Part shown: positions 29,269-38,498 of the stretch, piece by piece
How the letters are laid out: the number at the start of each line of letters is the position of its first letter
Position numbering within the stretch: the first letter of the stretch is position 1
Assembly (NCBI RefSeq): GCF_001027285.1
Contig: NZ_CP011509.1
Coordinates: forward strand, 8,394,501-8,458,500
Source: Archangium gephyra
GTDB lineage: Bacteria > Myxococcota > Myxococcia > Myxococcales > Myxococcaceae
Length of the DNA: 64,000 bases
Reading direction: 5' to 3'
The notes under the pieces: model-generated
Databases searched by the model: none
What the model saw: the letters and a program-made list of their open reading frames with translations, nothing else
Told to the model about the DNA's origin: nothing
Program-made: the position numbers and the translations under genes

Positions 29269-31476
29269 CTAGCGCTTCCCGGCCGGGAGGGAGGGCAGCA
29301 CCAGCGTGAAGGTGGCCCCCTGCCCCGGGCCGTCGCTGTGGGCCCTCAGCGAGCCTCCCAGCTCCTCGGCCGCCAGGGCGCTGGAGTGCAGGCCGAAGCC
29401 ATGCCCGTCCTCGCGGGTGGAAAAGCCGTAGTGGAAGATGCGGGTGAGCAGCTCCGGTGCGATCCCCACGCCATTGTCGCGGACCTGGATGCGCACGAGG
29501 CCGTCCGTGGGACCCTCCAGCGTCACGCTCAGCCGCCGCTGCTCCACGGGCAGCGTGTCCATGGCGTTGCTGGCGTTGCTGATCAGGTTGACCAGGATCA
29601 TCAGCACCTTGTGCCGGTCGGTCATCACCGGAGGCTGGGCCGCCAGGCGCCGCTCCACCTGGACCTGCTCGAGCGAGGGCCCGGTCGAGCTGATGCGTAA
29701 GGCGTCCTCCACCAGCTCCGCCAGGGAGACGGACTCCTGGAGCTGGGGACTCCTGGCATGGCGCTGCTGCATCGTGACGATGGTGGCGATGTGGTCGGTG
29801 TACCGGCTGACATCCTCGAGCAACCCGCGCAGCGCCTGTTGCTCTTCACTCATGTGCCGGCTCAACCGGCGCAGGAAGGGCACGACGTTCTTCCCGCGCT
29901 CGTCCTCGGTGAGGAAGCGGGCCAGCCGCGGCTGGTTCTCCTCGAGCAGGCCCACCACCCGGCCCACCTGCTCGAGCCTCAACCCGTCCAGCCGCTCCCG
30001 GGCCACGTGCGCCGAGGTGGTGACGCTGTTGAGCACGTTGCCCACGTTGTGCAGCACGTGGGTGGCCACCTCCGCCATGCCCGCCCGCCGCGCCGTGTCC
30101 ACCAGCCGCTGGTGGACGTCCTTCAGCTCCCGCGTGCGCTCCTCGACACGGTGCTCCAGCCACTCGTTGGCGTGACGCAGGGCCTCCTCGCGCCGGTGGA
30201 CCTCCTGGGCCATCCGCTGGAAGGCCTGGGCCAGCTGCCCCAGCTCGTCGTCGCGGGAGGTATCCAGCTCGACGTGGAAGTCCCCAGCCTCTACCTGCGT
30301 CGCCGCCCGGGTGAAGGCCAACAACGGGCGGGTGATTTTACGCCGCAACACCCAGAACATGATGGCCAGCTCCACCAGCAGCGACACCATGCCGAAGAAA
30401 GGCACGTAGCGCGCCGCGTGGAAGGCCGTCGTGGACACCTCGCGCCCGGACAGCACCGTGACGAAGTTCCAGCCGGAACCCGCCAACCGAGCCACCGCGA
30501 TGTACTCGTCATACTCCGCCAGCTTCAGCAACGTCTGCCCGTGCTGGCGGCCACGGACCCGCTCGTAGATGGTGCGCAGGTGGGCATCGGACCGCCCCGC
30601 GTCCAGGAGGTTGGAGGCGGCCATGCCACTCTCCCGCTTCAGCTGGGGATGGACGATGAGCTGGCCGTCGTCACGGAAGATGAGGTTGTACGCCCCGGGG
30701 AGCTGGTCATGGAGGGTGCGGGCCATCAGCTCGTCGAGCAGCACGTCATGGCCCACGGTCGCGATATGGCGGCCCTCCATGTCCAGCGGGGTGATGCCCG
30801 AGACCATCCACCGCTTCGAGGGCACATCCTCGAAGATGCCCGTCCAGACCGTCTCCCGCCGCGGGTTCTTCCCGGGCTGGCTGAGCGTGAAGAAGTCGCT
30901 GGCGGCGAGCGGGAAATCGGCCGCGATCTTCTGACACCAGTCCGGATCCTCCGGCCAGAACACGACCTCGGCGCCCTCCGGCAGGATGACGTAGGTGTCG
31001 GTGAAGCTCGCGCGCAACGCGGGCCCGTACTGGGCCACCACGTCATGGGCGGCCAGCAGCCGGCGGCGGAAGTCCACGTCCGCCGTCACCCCGCGGCTCA
31101 CGAAGACGCCCGGCATCCGCGTCCCGTCGAACCCCTGGGGCCGGTTGCGGATGGAGCCATCCTCGAGCCGGACGAACAGGCTGTTGAAGCGGGCATCGGG
31201 ATCCTGCTGACGCCAGGCGAGGATGCGCTCCTCCAGGGCCTTCTTGAGGAGCGCATGGTTGTTCTCGGCCAGGACGAAGACGGACTGCTCGCGCTGGCTG
31301 CGCTCGGAGACATAGTGCACGAGCCGCAGGAAGCTCTCGGTGCGCGTGGAGCGCAGGATGTGCAGGTAGCTGACGAGCGTGGTCAGGACGATGACCAGCG
31401 CGATGCGAGCCCCCATGCTGAGCAGGGTCGCGCGGGCCAGCGAGGAGCGGAAGTCAGGGGAAGAAGCCTGCGGCAT
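29269..31476 (-). CDS. Membrane sensor histidine kinase (cache-HAMP-kinase), paralogue 1
   Basis: The 735-residue protein has a membrane helix near residues 21-42, a large periplasmic sensor region to about 350 with a Cache-like layout, and a second helix near 360-380. A HAMP linker (RRKITRPLLAFTRAA...DELGQL) and a coiled coil ERTRELKDVHQ follow. The phospho-acceptor is probably the His in VATHVLHNVGNVLNS. ATPase motifs are NLISNASNAM, DNGVGIAPEL and GHGFGLHSSA. It ends 12 bp from the end of the giant kinase gene, converging with it. It is a close paralogue of the kinase at 38499. No response regulator is adjacent. Confidence 0.88.
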   Translation of the reverse strand: MPQASSPDFRSSLARATLLSMGARIALVIVLTTLVSYLHILRSTRTESFLRLVHYVSERSQREQSVFVLAENNHALLKKALEERILAWRQQDPDARFNSLFVRLEDGSIRNRPQGFDGTRMPGVFVSRGVTADVDFRRRLLAAHDVVAQYGPALRASFTDTYVILPEGAEVVFWPEDPDWCQKIAADFPLAASDFFTLSQPGKNPRRETVWTGIFEDVPSKRWMVSGITPLDMEGRHIATVGHDVLLDELMARTLHDQLPGAYNLIFRDDGQLIVHPQLKRESGMAASNLLDAGRSDAHLRTIYERVRGRQHGQTLLKLAEYDEYIAVARLAGSGWNFVTVLSGREVSTTAFHAARYVPFFGMVSLLVELAIMFWVLRRKITRPLLAFTRAATQVEAGDFHVELDTSRDDELGQLAQAFQRMAQEVHRREEALRHANEWLEHRVEERTRELKDVHQRLVDTARRAGMAEVATHVLHNVGNVLNSVTTSAHVARERLDGLRLEQVGRVVGLLEENQPRLARFLTEDERGKNVVPFLRRLSRHMSEEQQALRGLLEDVSRYTDHIATIVTMQQRHARSPQLQESVSLAELVEDALRISSTGPSLEQVQVERRLAAQPPVMTDRHKVLMILVNLISNASNAMDTLPVEQRRLSVTLEGPTDGLVRIQVRDNGVGIAPELLTRIFHYGFSTREDGHGFGLHSSALAAEELGGSLRAHSDGPGQGATFTLVLPSLPAGKR

Positions 31477-31630
31477 GAGTCGAGGTCCAGGACACCGGCC
31501 GGGATGCCCCCACTCCCCGAGGACGACCCACCCCCTGTGGCATGTCCGGCCGACGCAGCTCCGACTCTACGCGAGGACCCGCGGGGGCGGCACACAATGC
31601 CCCTCCGCCACGTGAGCAAATCGCTGGCGG

Positions 31631-31663
31631 CCTAGAAGCCGTACATCTTCGAGAGGATCTCCT
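31631..31663 (-). pseudogene. Remnant or duplicate of the acyl-CoA dehydrogenase 3' end
   Basis: CCTAGAAGCC, two differing bases, then ACATCTTCGAGAGGATCTCCT is repeated at 32161-32193, where it is the last codons of the acyl-CoA dehydrogenase gene. Read on the minus strand this copy would encode EEILSKMYGF and a stop. The two copies flank 497 bp carrying the small gene at 31762. The rest of the 31477-31761 gap shows no other feature. Confidence 0.65.
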
Positions 31664-31761
31664 CATCGAGATGAGGCAGTATCGAGCACCCGTCGGATTC
31701 CGAGGGTCGAGCCGTAGCGGTAGCAGCCACCTTTCTTCCAGGGAACAGAGAGGCTCTCCAC

Positions 31762-32133
31762 ATGAGTTACATGAACGCAGTCCAGATCGAGCAGCTTCTC
31801 AAGCTGGATCCGAGCGTGTACCTGCACTTCACGGACAGCCTTGGCTTCCACAGCATCCAGCAGGAGGGGCTGATCCGCACGAACACCAAGGGCTTCGTCT
31901 TCCTCACGCGAATGCCCTTCAGCGCGGAACAAGCCACCGTCAACCTCTTCATCTCGGCATCGACACACACGGGCCGGGGCTCGCACGTGTTCGTGCTGCG
32001 GCTCGACCCCGGGCTCCGCATCATTCCCACCAGCCAGAACTACGAGGGCTACGAGTACCGTGCCACCCAGTCCATCAAGCTGAAGCAGAACGAGGTTCTC
32101 TACGCGGGAGAGAACCCGTTCCGGCGGCGGTGA
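31762..32133 (+). CDS. Small protein with ADP-ribosyltransferase-like motifs (123 aa)
   Basis: The protein contains YLHFTDSLGFHSIQQEGLI near residue 20, the His-containing first motif seen in DarT- and RNA 2'-phosphotransferase-like ADP-ribosyltransferase folds. GFVFLTRMPFS follows near 44, and a possible catalytic Glu lies in LKQNEVLYAGENPF near the end. The whole length is one small domain with no signal peptide. Its base composition is less GC-rich than its neighbours, and it lies between two copies of the dehydrogenase 3' end, which suggests insertion. No antitoxin-like partner (macrodomain) is adjacent. The family call is a structural guess from motifs. The start could instead be the Met three codons on. 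Confidence 0.55.
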   Translation: MSYMNAVQIEQLLKLDPSVYLHFTDSLGFHSIQQEGLIRTNTKGFVFLTRMPFSAEQATVNLFISASTHTGRGSHVFVLRLDPGLRIIPTSQNYEGYEYRATQSIKLKQNEVLYAGENPFRRR

Positions 32134-32161
32134 CCCGGCGGCCCCGGGCACGAAGGCGAGC

Positions 32162-33301
32162 CTAGAAGCCAGACATCTTCGAGAGGATCTCCTTCATGAC
32201 CTCGGAGGTCCCGCCGCCGATGGTGATGAGGCGGATGTCGCGCCAGGCCCGCGCGATGTGCGTCTCCTCGATGTAGCCCATGCCCCCGAAGAACTGCTGG
32301 ACGTCGTAGGCCACCTTCTGCGCCAGGTCTCCCGCGAACAGCTTCGCCATGGAGATCTCCCGCACCGGGTTCTCCTTCGCGTCGAAGAGCGCCACCGCGT
32401 GGTACGTCAGCCGCTTGGCCGCCTCGATGGCCGCCATGTGCTCCACCAGCTTGTGCCTCCACACCTGGAAGCCCAACAGCGGCCTGCCGAAGGCCTGCCG
32501 CTCCTTGCCGTACGCGAGCGCGTCTTCAATCATCCGCTCCATCCCGCCCACCGCCGAGATGGCGCCCACCAGGCGCTCGCCCTGGAAGTTCGTCATGATG
32601 TGGTAGAAACCCTGGTTCTCCTCGCCCAGCACGTAGCGGCGCGGAATCCGGCAGTCCTCGAAGTAGAGGATCGCCGTGTCCGAGGACAGGTTGCCCACCT
32701 TGTCGAGCTTCTTGGACACCGAGAAGCCCTTCACATCCGTGGGGAACGTCACCAGGGAAATCCCCCCGTACCCCGGCCCGCCCGTGCGCACGCCCAGCGT
32801 GAGGAAGTCCGCCCGCGTGCCATTGGTAATCCACATCTTCGAGCCGTTGATGACGTAGTCATCCCCGTCCACGCGCGCCGTCGTCTGCATGTTCGCCACG
32901 TCCGAGCCCGCACCCGGCTCGCTCACGCCCAGCGCGGCGATCTTCTCGCCCGCCAGCGCCGGCGCGAGGAACTCCCGCTTCTGCTCGTCCGTGCCAATCT
33001 CGTTGATGATCGGCGTGGCCATCTGGCTCTGCACCAGCAGCGCCATGTTCACGCCCGCGTTGCGGCTGCGCGTCAGCTCCTCGGTGAAGGCCGTCACGTA
33101 CCAGTAGTCCAGCCCGCTGCCGCCGTACTTCGGATCATGGTTGATGCCGAAGAAGCCCAGCTCGCCACACTTCTGGAAGATCTCCCGGGGGAAGATGCCC
33201 GCCCGGTCCCACTCCAGCGCGTGCGGCGTCATCTCCTTCTCCACGAACGTACGCACCGTCTTGCGGAAGGCCTCATGCTCCTCGGTGAACGGGTTCAGCA
33301 T
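32162..33301 (-). CDS. Acyl-CoA dehydrogenase
   Basis: This flavin-dependent enzyme forms the alpha,beta double bond in fatty or branched acyl-CoA oxidation. The 379-residue length and motifs fit: [18 protein letters not shown] near residue 122, [11 protein letters not shown] near 155, and [19 protein letters not shown] near 340. The catalytic base is probably the second Glu of IEETH, as in short-chain family members. The C terminus reads [18 protein letters not shown]. Substrate range is not evident. A copy of its 3' end lies about 500 bp downstream. Confidence 0.92.
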   Translation of the reverse strand: MLNPFTEEHEAFRKTVRTFVEKEMTPHALEWDRAGIFPREIFQKCGELGFFGINHDPKYGGSGLDYWYVTAFTEELTRSRNAGVNMALLVQSQMATPIINEIGTDEQKREFLAPALAGEKIAALGVSEPGAGSDVANMQTTARVDGDDYVINGSKMWITNGTRADFLTLGVRTGGPGYGGISLVTFPTDVKGFSVSKKLDKVGNLSSDTAILYFEDCRIPRRYVLGEENQGFYHIMTNFQGERLVGAISAVGGMERMIEDALAYGKERQAFGRPLLGFQVWRHKLVEHMAAIEAAKRLTYHAVALFDAKENPVREISMAKLFAGDLAQKVAYDVQQFFGGMGYIEETHIARAWRDIRLITIGGGTSEVMKEILSKMSGF

Positions 33302-33376
33302 GGTCGCTGTGGCTCCTCGGGATGATTGATTGGAGAGTCAATAGTACAAGGGTCGTCCTCGCGGACAAGGACACTC

Positions 33377-34459
33377 ATGACATCTGTCACCCTGGCACTG
33401 CTCGCGCTCCTGTCGGCCGCTCCGGCCGCACGCCCCTCGGCCGAGGAGGTGCTCCGCACGCAGTGCCGCACCTGGGCCGCGGACCCGAAGAATCCCTGGG
33501 CCCTCGCCCATGGCATCGCCGCCGAGGGCCGCGCCTTCAAGGCCCGCGATGGCCGCCGCGCCGCCGACGTCATCGTCTCGGACTTCCTCCGCCGCGAGGG
33601 CCCGGACCTCCGCTTCGACACCTTCGCCGCCGACGGCACGCCCGTGGAGCCCCACCCCAACCTGCTGGTGAAGACGCTGCTGCTCGCGGGCTTCCCCACC
33701 TCCCAGTCCTTCCGCGCACAGGGAGGCCCCGTCACCCTCGGCGCGCTCGTGGAGGACCTCAAGCGTGACTTCCGCCGCGATGCCGCCCTCTCGCCCCATG
33801 GCGCCTGGACGCTCGATGCCCTCTCCCATGCCCTGCCCCCGGGCGCCACCTTCACCCACGGCGCGGGAGAGACGGTGCGCCTCGACGCGGTGATGGACGA
33901 GGCGCTCGCCCTGCTCGAGCGTGAGCAGGCGGAGCTCCTGGCCGGAATGAAGGCCGGACTGCCCCAGGTGCCCAAGCGCAAGCAGGGCATCTACGCGCAC
34001 CCCTGTGGAGGGCTGCACCTCTTCCAGGCCGTCGCCAGCCACGCTCGCCACCCCGCGGTGCGCAAGGCCTGGGGCTCCCGCCTCGACACCCAGGTGGACG
34101 TGCTCGTCTACCGGCTCGGCTCCGAGTCCCGCCAGTACGACGCCGCCCTCACCTCCGCGCCTCCCGCGTACCGCCTCCCCGTGCTCGTACAGATGGTGAA
34201 GTTCTACGGGCACTTCCTGGAGACGCTCGGCCGCTACCGCGAGGAGACGGGCTGGAAGCCCACGCCCGAGCAGACCCGGGCGGTAGAGCAGGCGCGCGCG
34301 CTGCTCGATGGCGCGGTGCGTCGGCTCGATGCGTCAGGTGCCTTCCGCGACATGGAGTCCGTGAAGACGGCGCAGTACCAGCTCTACCTGGACCTCATCG
34401 GCGATGCCTGCCACGCCGCCCACGGGCTGAGCTACTGGAGGAATCACCTCGGAGGTTGA
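33377..34459 (+). CDS. Exported hypothetical protein (360 aa)
   Basis: The ATG at 33377 begins a signal peptide (about 1-18, cleavage near PAARPSA). The mature protein is mostly helical with scattered His and Cys (QCRTWAADP, HPCGGLHLFQAVASH, DACHAAHGLSYW), which could bind metal or haem, but no CxxCH is present. It is followed 14 bp later by a lipoprotein gene, so they may form an operon. I do not recognise the family. Confidence 0.7.
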   Translation: MTSVTLALLALLSAAPAARPSAEEVLRTQCRTWAADPKNPWALAHGIAAEGRAFKARDGRRAADVIVSDFLRREGPDLRFDTFAADGTPVEPHPNLLVKTLLLAGFPTSQSFRAQGGPVTLGALVEDLKRDFRRDAALSPHGAWTLDALSHALPPGATFTHGAGETVRLDAVMDEALALLEREQAELLAGMKAGLPQVPKRKQGIYAHPCGGLHLFQAVASHARHPAVRKAWGSRLDTQVDVLVYRLGSESRQYDAALTSAPPAYRLPVLVQMVKFYGHFLETLGRYREETGWKPTPEQTRAVEQARALLDGAVRRLDASGAFRDMESVKTAQYQLYLDLIGDACHAAHGLSYWRNHLGG

Positions 34460-34473
34460 TACAAGGGTCGACC

Positions 34474-37400
34474 ATGTCCTCCCCCCTCCGCCTCCTGGCC
34501 GCGAGTCTCGCCCTGATCGGGCTCACGCTCGCTGGCTGCAAGAAGGAGAGCTGCCTCGGCAATGATGAAGGATGCCGGGTCGTCAGCCCCTGCGAGAAAC
34601 TGAGCTACTCCTGTGAAGCCGCCTCCGGCTCCACGCTCGAGGTGCGCACCCTCACCCCCTCGGACAAGCGCGTGGGCAGCCATGCTCCCGGCACCGGCCC
34701 CGAGACCGTGCCCGGCGGCCTCAACGCCCTCGGCGCCCGCGGCGACATCCTCCTGGGCAATGAGCGGGCGGTGGCCGTCATCGCCGGCCTCGGCAACACC
34801 CACCTGCTGGATCCCAACGGCGGCTCGCTGCTGGACCTGAGCGCCCGCGGCAAGAACAACGACGGCCTCAACCAGGTGCTCCAGGTGGTGGGCATCCTCC
34901 CCGGAGACGCCGCGCACTACACGTCGATGAAGATCATCGACGAGCGCCCCACCCGCGTGGCGGTGCAGTTCAGCGGCACGCTCGACGGCAAGTCCGAGTT
35001 CCCCATCCACACCCTCTACGAGATGCGCCCGTGCGAGCCCGGCATCCGCGTGCGCACGGAGATCCTCAACACCGCCGTGGACCCGCAGCTGTGGGCCCTG
35101 TCGGACGGCTTCTACTGGAGCGGCCGCGAGGCCCTGCCCTTCACGCCCGCGGAGGGCTCGGGCTACCAGCACCCGTCTTTCAGCCTGCTGAGCATCGGGA
35201 ACGCCTTCAAGAAGTTCCCGTACCTGACGGCCGCCATGGCCTCGGACCCGGCCTCCAGCTACGCCCACGTGGCCTGCGGCGAGGCGGACCTGCTCGAGGG
35301 CTTCCAGAGCGATCAGATCTCCTCCTCGGGCCTGGGGCGCACCGTGGTGCAGCCGCGGGACTACCTCGTCTTCGAGCGCTTCCTCGCCGTGTCCGAGCGT
35401 GGAGACGTGGCCGCCGCCGCGGACCTGGCCCTCGAGGCCCGGCAGAAGCTGCGCGGCGAGAAGTACGTGACGCTCACCGGCATGGTGACCCGCAACGGGG
35501 CGCCCGCCTCCGCGTCGGGCCGCGAGGTCAGCGTCCTCGTCAGCGAGGGCGAGCTCACCGCCGCCGCGGCCACCCGCGTCCCGTGGACCCAGGTGACGCC
35601 CGACAAGGAGGGCCGCTTCCAGGCCCGCGTGCCCGCCGGCCGTGACTACGTGGTGGAGCTGCACGCCTTCGGCCGCAAGGTGGCCGACCGGCAGCTCGAC
35701 AACGTGAGCGCGGACACGGACGTGGGGACGCTCGCCGTGTCCTCCCACTCCCGCCTCACCGTGAACGTGGTGGACTGGGTCTCCAACGTCGGCCTCGACG
35801 CCGAGGTCTTCCTCGTCCCCGTGGACGCCCCCACCCTGAAGGACACCGAGGGCACGCTGCACGGCCGCTTCGGCACCTGCGCGCCGTGGCTCGGTCCGCC
35901 TCCGGGCCCCTCGCCCGCGTGCAACCGCTTCCTCGTGCACAACGGCACCGCCACCGTGGACGCTCCCGCCGGCCGCTTCCACATCTACGCCTTCAAGGGC
36001 CCCTTCTGGACGCTCGACCGGAAGACCGTGACGCTCGGCGCCGCGGACACCACCGTGGAGCTCGCCCTGTACAAGCTGGCGCTCCAGCCGCTCGGCACCG
36101 TGGGCGCGGATCTGCACGTGCACGGCGCTGCCAGCTTCGACAGCTCCATTCCCGAGTACGACCGTGTGCTGTCCTTCGCCGCCACGGACCTGGATGTCAT
36201 CGTCTCCACCGACCACGACGTCATCCATGACTATGGACAGGCGGTGCGTGGCCTGGGCCTGGAGAACAAGATGACCGCCGTGGTGGGCCTGGAGACCACC
36301 GGCCACATCCTCTGGATGAAGCGCCCCGGCGCCACCGTGCCGCTCGTGGTGGGCCACTACAACTTCTGGCCGCTCGAGTACGATCCGACGAAGCCGCGCA
36401 ACGGCGCCCCGTCGGACGAGCTCGTCGAGCCCGGTGAGCTGTTCGACCGCGTGAAGGAGAGCGCCCCCGCCTCGCTGCGCGACCAGCTCCTGGTGCAGCT
36501 CAACCACCCGTGGTCCGACGCCGAGTTCGGCCGCGACCTGGGCTACCCGCGCGCGCTCGCGCTCGACACGACGAAGAACCTGCCCACGCGCGATGACGGC
36601 ACCAGCGCCGGCATGTACGTGCGCACGCCCAAGGGCGGCTTCGCCAACAATGGCCAGCACGCCCAGGAGGTGATGAACGGCACGCAGAACGACATGCTGC
36701 TGCCCTACCGCGCCTTCTGGTTCTACACGCTCAACCAGGGCCAGTTCGCCGCGGGCACCGCCAACAGCGACTCGCACAGCCTCACCGACAACACCGTGGG
36801 CCTGCCGCGCAACATCGTCTACACCAGCGCCACCCCCGGCACCTCGTTCAACACCGCCGATTTCAACAGGTCCCTCAAGGCCGGTGAGTCCTTCGGCACC
36901 AACGGCCCCGTCATCGAGGCCACCGTGGACACCGCGAGCGGTGCCCGCCGCTTCGGCTTCACCCCGCTGACCCCCTCGGCGGACGCGAAGCTGCGGCTCA
37001 AGGTCTCCGCCGCCCCCTGGGTGCCCGTGGAGGAGGTGCGCATCGTCGTCAACGGCACCGTCGTGAAGACGCTGCGCGGCGCGGAGCTCTTCCACCCGGA
37101 GGATCCGCTCGATCTCAACAACGTGGAGCTCAAGCTCGTGCGCTACAACGGCAGCCTCTCGCTGTCCGAGCTGCTCGCGGGCGTGAGCGGGGATGCGTGG
37201 GTGGTGGTCGAGGCCGGCGCCTCCCTGCCGCTCGCCGCCGACTTCGGGGGCCCCGGTGGCGACAAGCCGGATGGCATCCCCGACACGAGCGACAACAACG
37301 GCGATGGCAAGGTGGATCGCGCCGACATCGCCGAGGGCTCCAAGTACGGCCCGCTGCGCACCCCCGCCCCGCCCACCAGCGAGAGCAGCCGGCAGTTCCA

Positions 37401-37509
37401 CTTCTCCCAGGTGGTCACCGGCGGCTACCCCATGTCCTTCACCAACCCCTTCCTCCTCGACCGGAACGGCAACGGACGCTTCGATGCCCCCGGCGTGGCC
37501 GCTCCGTGA
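34474..37509 (+). CDS. Outer-membrane-type lipoprotein with PHP (CehA/McbA-like) metallohydrolase domain
   Basis: The 1,011-residue protein has a lipobox LTLAGCKK, so Cys21 would be lipidated. A beta-rich N-terminal half (about 50-540) includes an Ig- or carboxypeptidase-regulatory-like segment. A PHP domain follows from about 545, with metal motifs GADLHVHGAAS, VSTDHDVIHDYG and LNHPWSDAEFG, and later NSDSHS. The C-terminal end has an EF-hand-like calcium loop DNNGDGKVDRAD near 950. CehA-type PHP proteins cleave phosphate or carbamate esters; the substrate here is unknown. The ATG at 34474 gives the signal peptide. It overlaps a possible GTG of the following gene. Confidence 0.8.
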   Translation: MSSPLRLLAASLALIGLTLAGCKKESCLGNDEGCRVVSPCEKLSYSCEAASGSTLEVRTLTPSDKRVGSHAPGTGPETVPGGLNALGARGDILLGNERAVAVIAGLGNTHLLDPNGGSLLDLSARGKNNDGLNQVLQVVGILPGDAAHYTSMKIIDERPTRVAVQFSGTLDGKSEFPIHTLYEMRPCEPGIRVRTEILNTAVDPQLWALSDGFYWSGREALPFTPAEGSGYQHPSFSLLSIGNAFKKFPYLTAAMASDPASSYAHVACGEADLLEGFQSDQISSSGLGRTVVQPRDYLVFERFLAVSERGDVAAAADLALEARQKLRGEKYVTLTGMVTRNGAPASASGREVSVLVSEGELTAAAATRVPWTQVTPDKEGRFQARVPAGRDYVVELHAFGRKVADRQLDNVSADTDVGTLAVSSHSRLTVNVVDWVSNVGLDAEVFLVPVDAPTLKDTEGTLHGRFGTCAPWLGPPPGPSPACNRFLVHNGTATVDAPAGRFHIYAFKGPFWTLDRKTVTLGAADTTVELALYKLALQPLGTVGADLHVHGAASFDSSIPEYDRVLSFAATDLDVIVSTDHDVIHDYGQAVRGLGLENKMTAVVGLETTGHILWMKRPGATVPLVVGHYNFWPLEYDPTKPRNGAPSDELVEPGELFDRVKESAPASLRDQLLVQLNHPWSDAEFGRDLGYPRALALDTTKNLPTRDDGTSAGMYVRTPKGGFANNGQHAQEVMNGTQNDMLLPYRAFWFYTLNQGQFAAGTANSDSHSLTDNTVGLPRNIVYTSATPGTSFNTADFNRSLKAGESFGTNGPVIEATVDTASGARRFGFTPLTPSADAKLRLKVSAAPWVPVEEVRIVVNGTVVKTLRGAELFHPEDPLDLNNVELKLVRYNGSLSLSELLAGVSGDAWVVVEAGASLPLAADFGGPGGDKPDGIPDTSDNNGDGKVDRADIAEGSKYGPLRTPAPPTSESSRQFHFSQVVTGGYPMSFTNPFLLDRNGNGRFDAPGVAAP

Positions 37510-37523
37510 ATCGAGGGCACCCC

Positions 37524-38354
37524 GTGAACCTGTCCCGACTGCTCTCCGCGCTCGCCGTCCTGCTGCTGCTGCCCGCCACCGCTTCCGCGGAGGGGGGGTG
37601 TGAGCAGTGGATCTCCCCGGCGCTCGCCGAGGGCCCCATCACCTTCGGCTTCCTGTCCGCCGATGTCGCCACCGGCCGCCGTGCCTGCCCTCGCACCGAG
37701 GTGGGCTTCGGCGTCCAGGGTGGCGCCATCATCGAGACGGAGAACTTCTACGGCGCCGTCACCGGGGCCGGCCTGCTCTCCGGCAGCTACGCCGTGCGCC
37801 CGGACCTGGAGGTGTTCGCCACGCTGGAGGCCACGCGCTTCCAGTTCGTCCAGAACGCCACCCTCACCGGCACCACCCTCCACCTCGGGCAGCTCACCGT
37901 GGGTGGCACCTGGGTGGCGCTGACGCGGGGCGCCTTCGTGCTCGCCCCGAGCGCGCGGCTGCAGCTGCCCACGTCCTTCGCGAGCCCGAGGACGCGCACG
38001 CTGGGCGCCGAGGTGGGCGCCGCCATGCTGTACCGGCCCACGAACCGCTTCGAGGTGCACGGGTACGCGGGCCTGGATGGGGACCTGGGCCTGGGGGCCG
38101 CCGCGGCGCTGCCCCGCGCCGGCTTCCTGATGAACGTGGGCACCGAGTACGCGCTGTGCAGCGGCTTCGCCGCCGTGCTCGATGCCAACCTGCACTTCGG
38201 CCACCGCGCCGTGCTGGACTACCTGGCGCCCGCGCTCGGGCTGCGCTTCCGCGCGGGCGAGCACTTCGGCGCGGAGCTGGGCGCCAGCGTGCCCCTGCTG
38301 GGTGCCGAGCGTGCACTCGCCATCGGCGGGCTGAAGCTCACGTACCGCATGTAA
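37524..38354 (+). CDS. Probable outer-membrane beta-barrel protein (276 aa)
   Basis: The GTG at 37524 (GAGGG site upstream) starts a signal peptide ending PATASAEGG. The rest alternates polar and hydrophobic residues in about a dozen short strands, and ends with LTYRM, a pattern typical of small outer-membrane barrels. A second possible GTG at 37506 overlaps the lipoprotein stop. Translational coupling to the PHP lipoprotein suggests a shared envelope task. No specific family is recognised. Confidence 0.65.
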   Translation: MNLSRLLSALAVLLLLPATASAEGGCEQWISPALAEGPITFGFLSADVATGRRACPRTEVGFGVQGGAIIETENFYGAVTGAGLLSGSYAVRPDLEVFATLEATRFQFVQNATLTGTTLHLGQLTVGGTWVALTRGAFVLAPSARLQLPTSFASPRTRTLGAEVGAAMLYRPTNRFEVHGYAGLDGDLGLGAAAALPRAGFLMNVGTEYALCSGFAAVLDANLHFGHRAVLDYLAPALGLRFRAGEHFGAELGASVPLLGAERALAIGGLKLTYRM

Positions 38355-38362
38355 CGCCGCAT

Positions 38363-38397
38363 CCGCCCTGGACATGCGGTAGACGTGTCCAGGGCGG
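38363..38397 (+). terminator. Terminator-like hairpin after the barrel gene
   Basis: CCGCCCTGGACA at 38363-38374 pairs perfectly with TGTCCAGGGCGG at 38386-38397 across an 11-nt loop, starting 8 bp after the stop codon. No T run follows. It separates the envelope genes from the kinase promoter. Confidence 0.6.
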
Positions 38398-38454
38398 AGG
38401 GGCGCCCAGGCGAGAAAACCCTCCAGGCGGGCAGTTCCCCGCCTACCCTGCGGC

Positions 38455-38480
38455 GGAATTCCCGGTCCGCGCCTTGTGTC
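38455..38480 (+). promoter_or_regulatory. ECF-sigma-like promoter of histidine kinase paralogue 2
   Basis: GGAATT at 38455-38460 and TGTC at 38477-38480 are 16 bp apart, the spacing of ECF-type promoters (GGAAC-N16-GTC). The 14-bp block CGGCGGAATTCCCG is found identically at 41451, with TGTC at the same distance, in front of the second response regulator gene. A start near 38488 would leave an 11-nt leader before the ATG at 38499. Confidence 0.5.
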
Positions 38481-38498
38481 AGTGCGGCCAAGTTCCTC

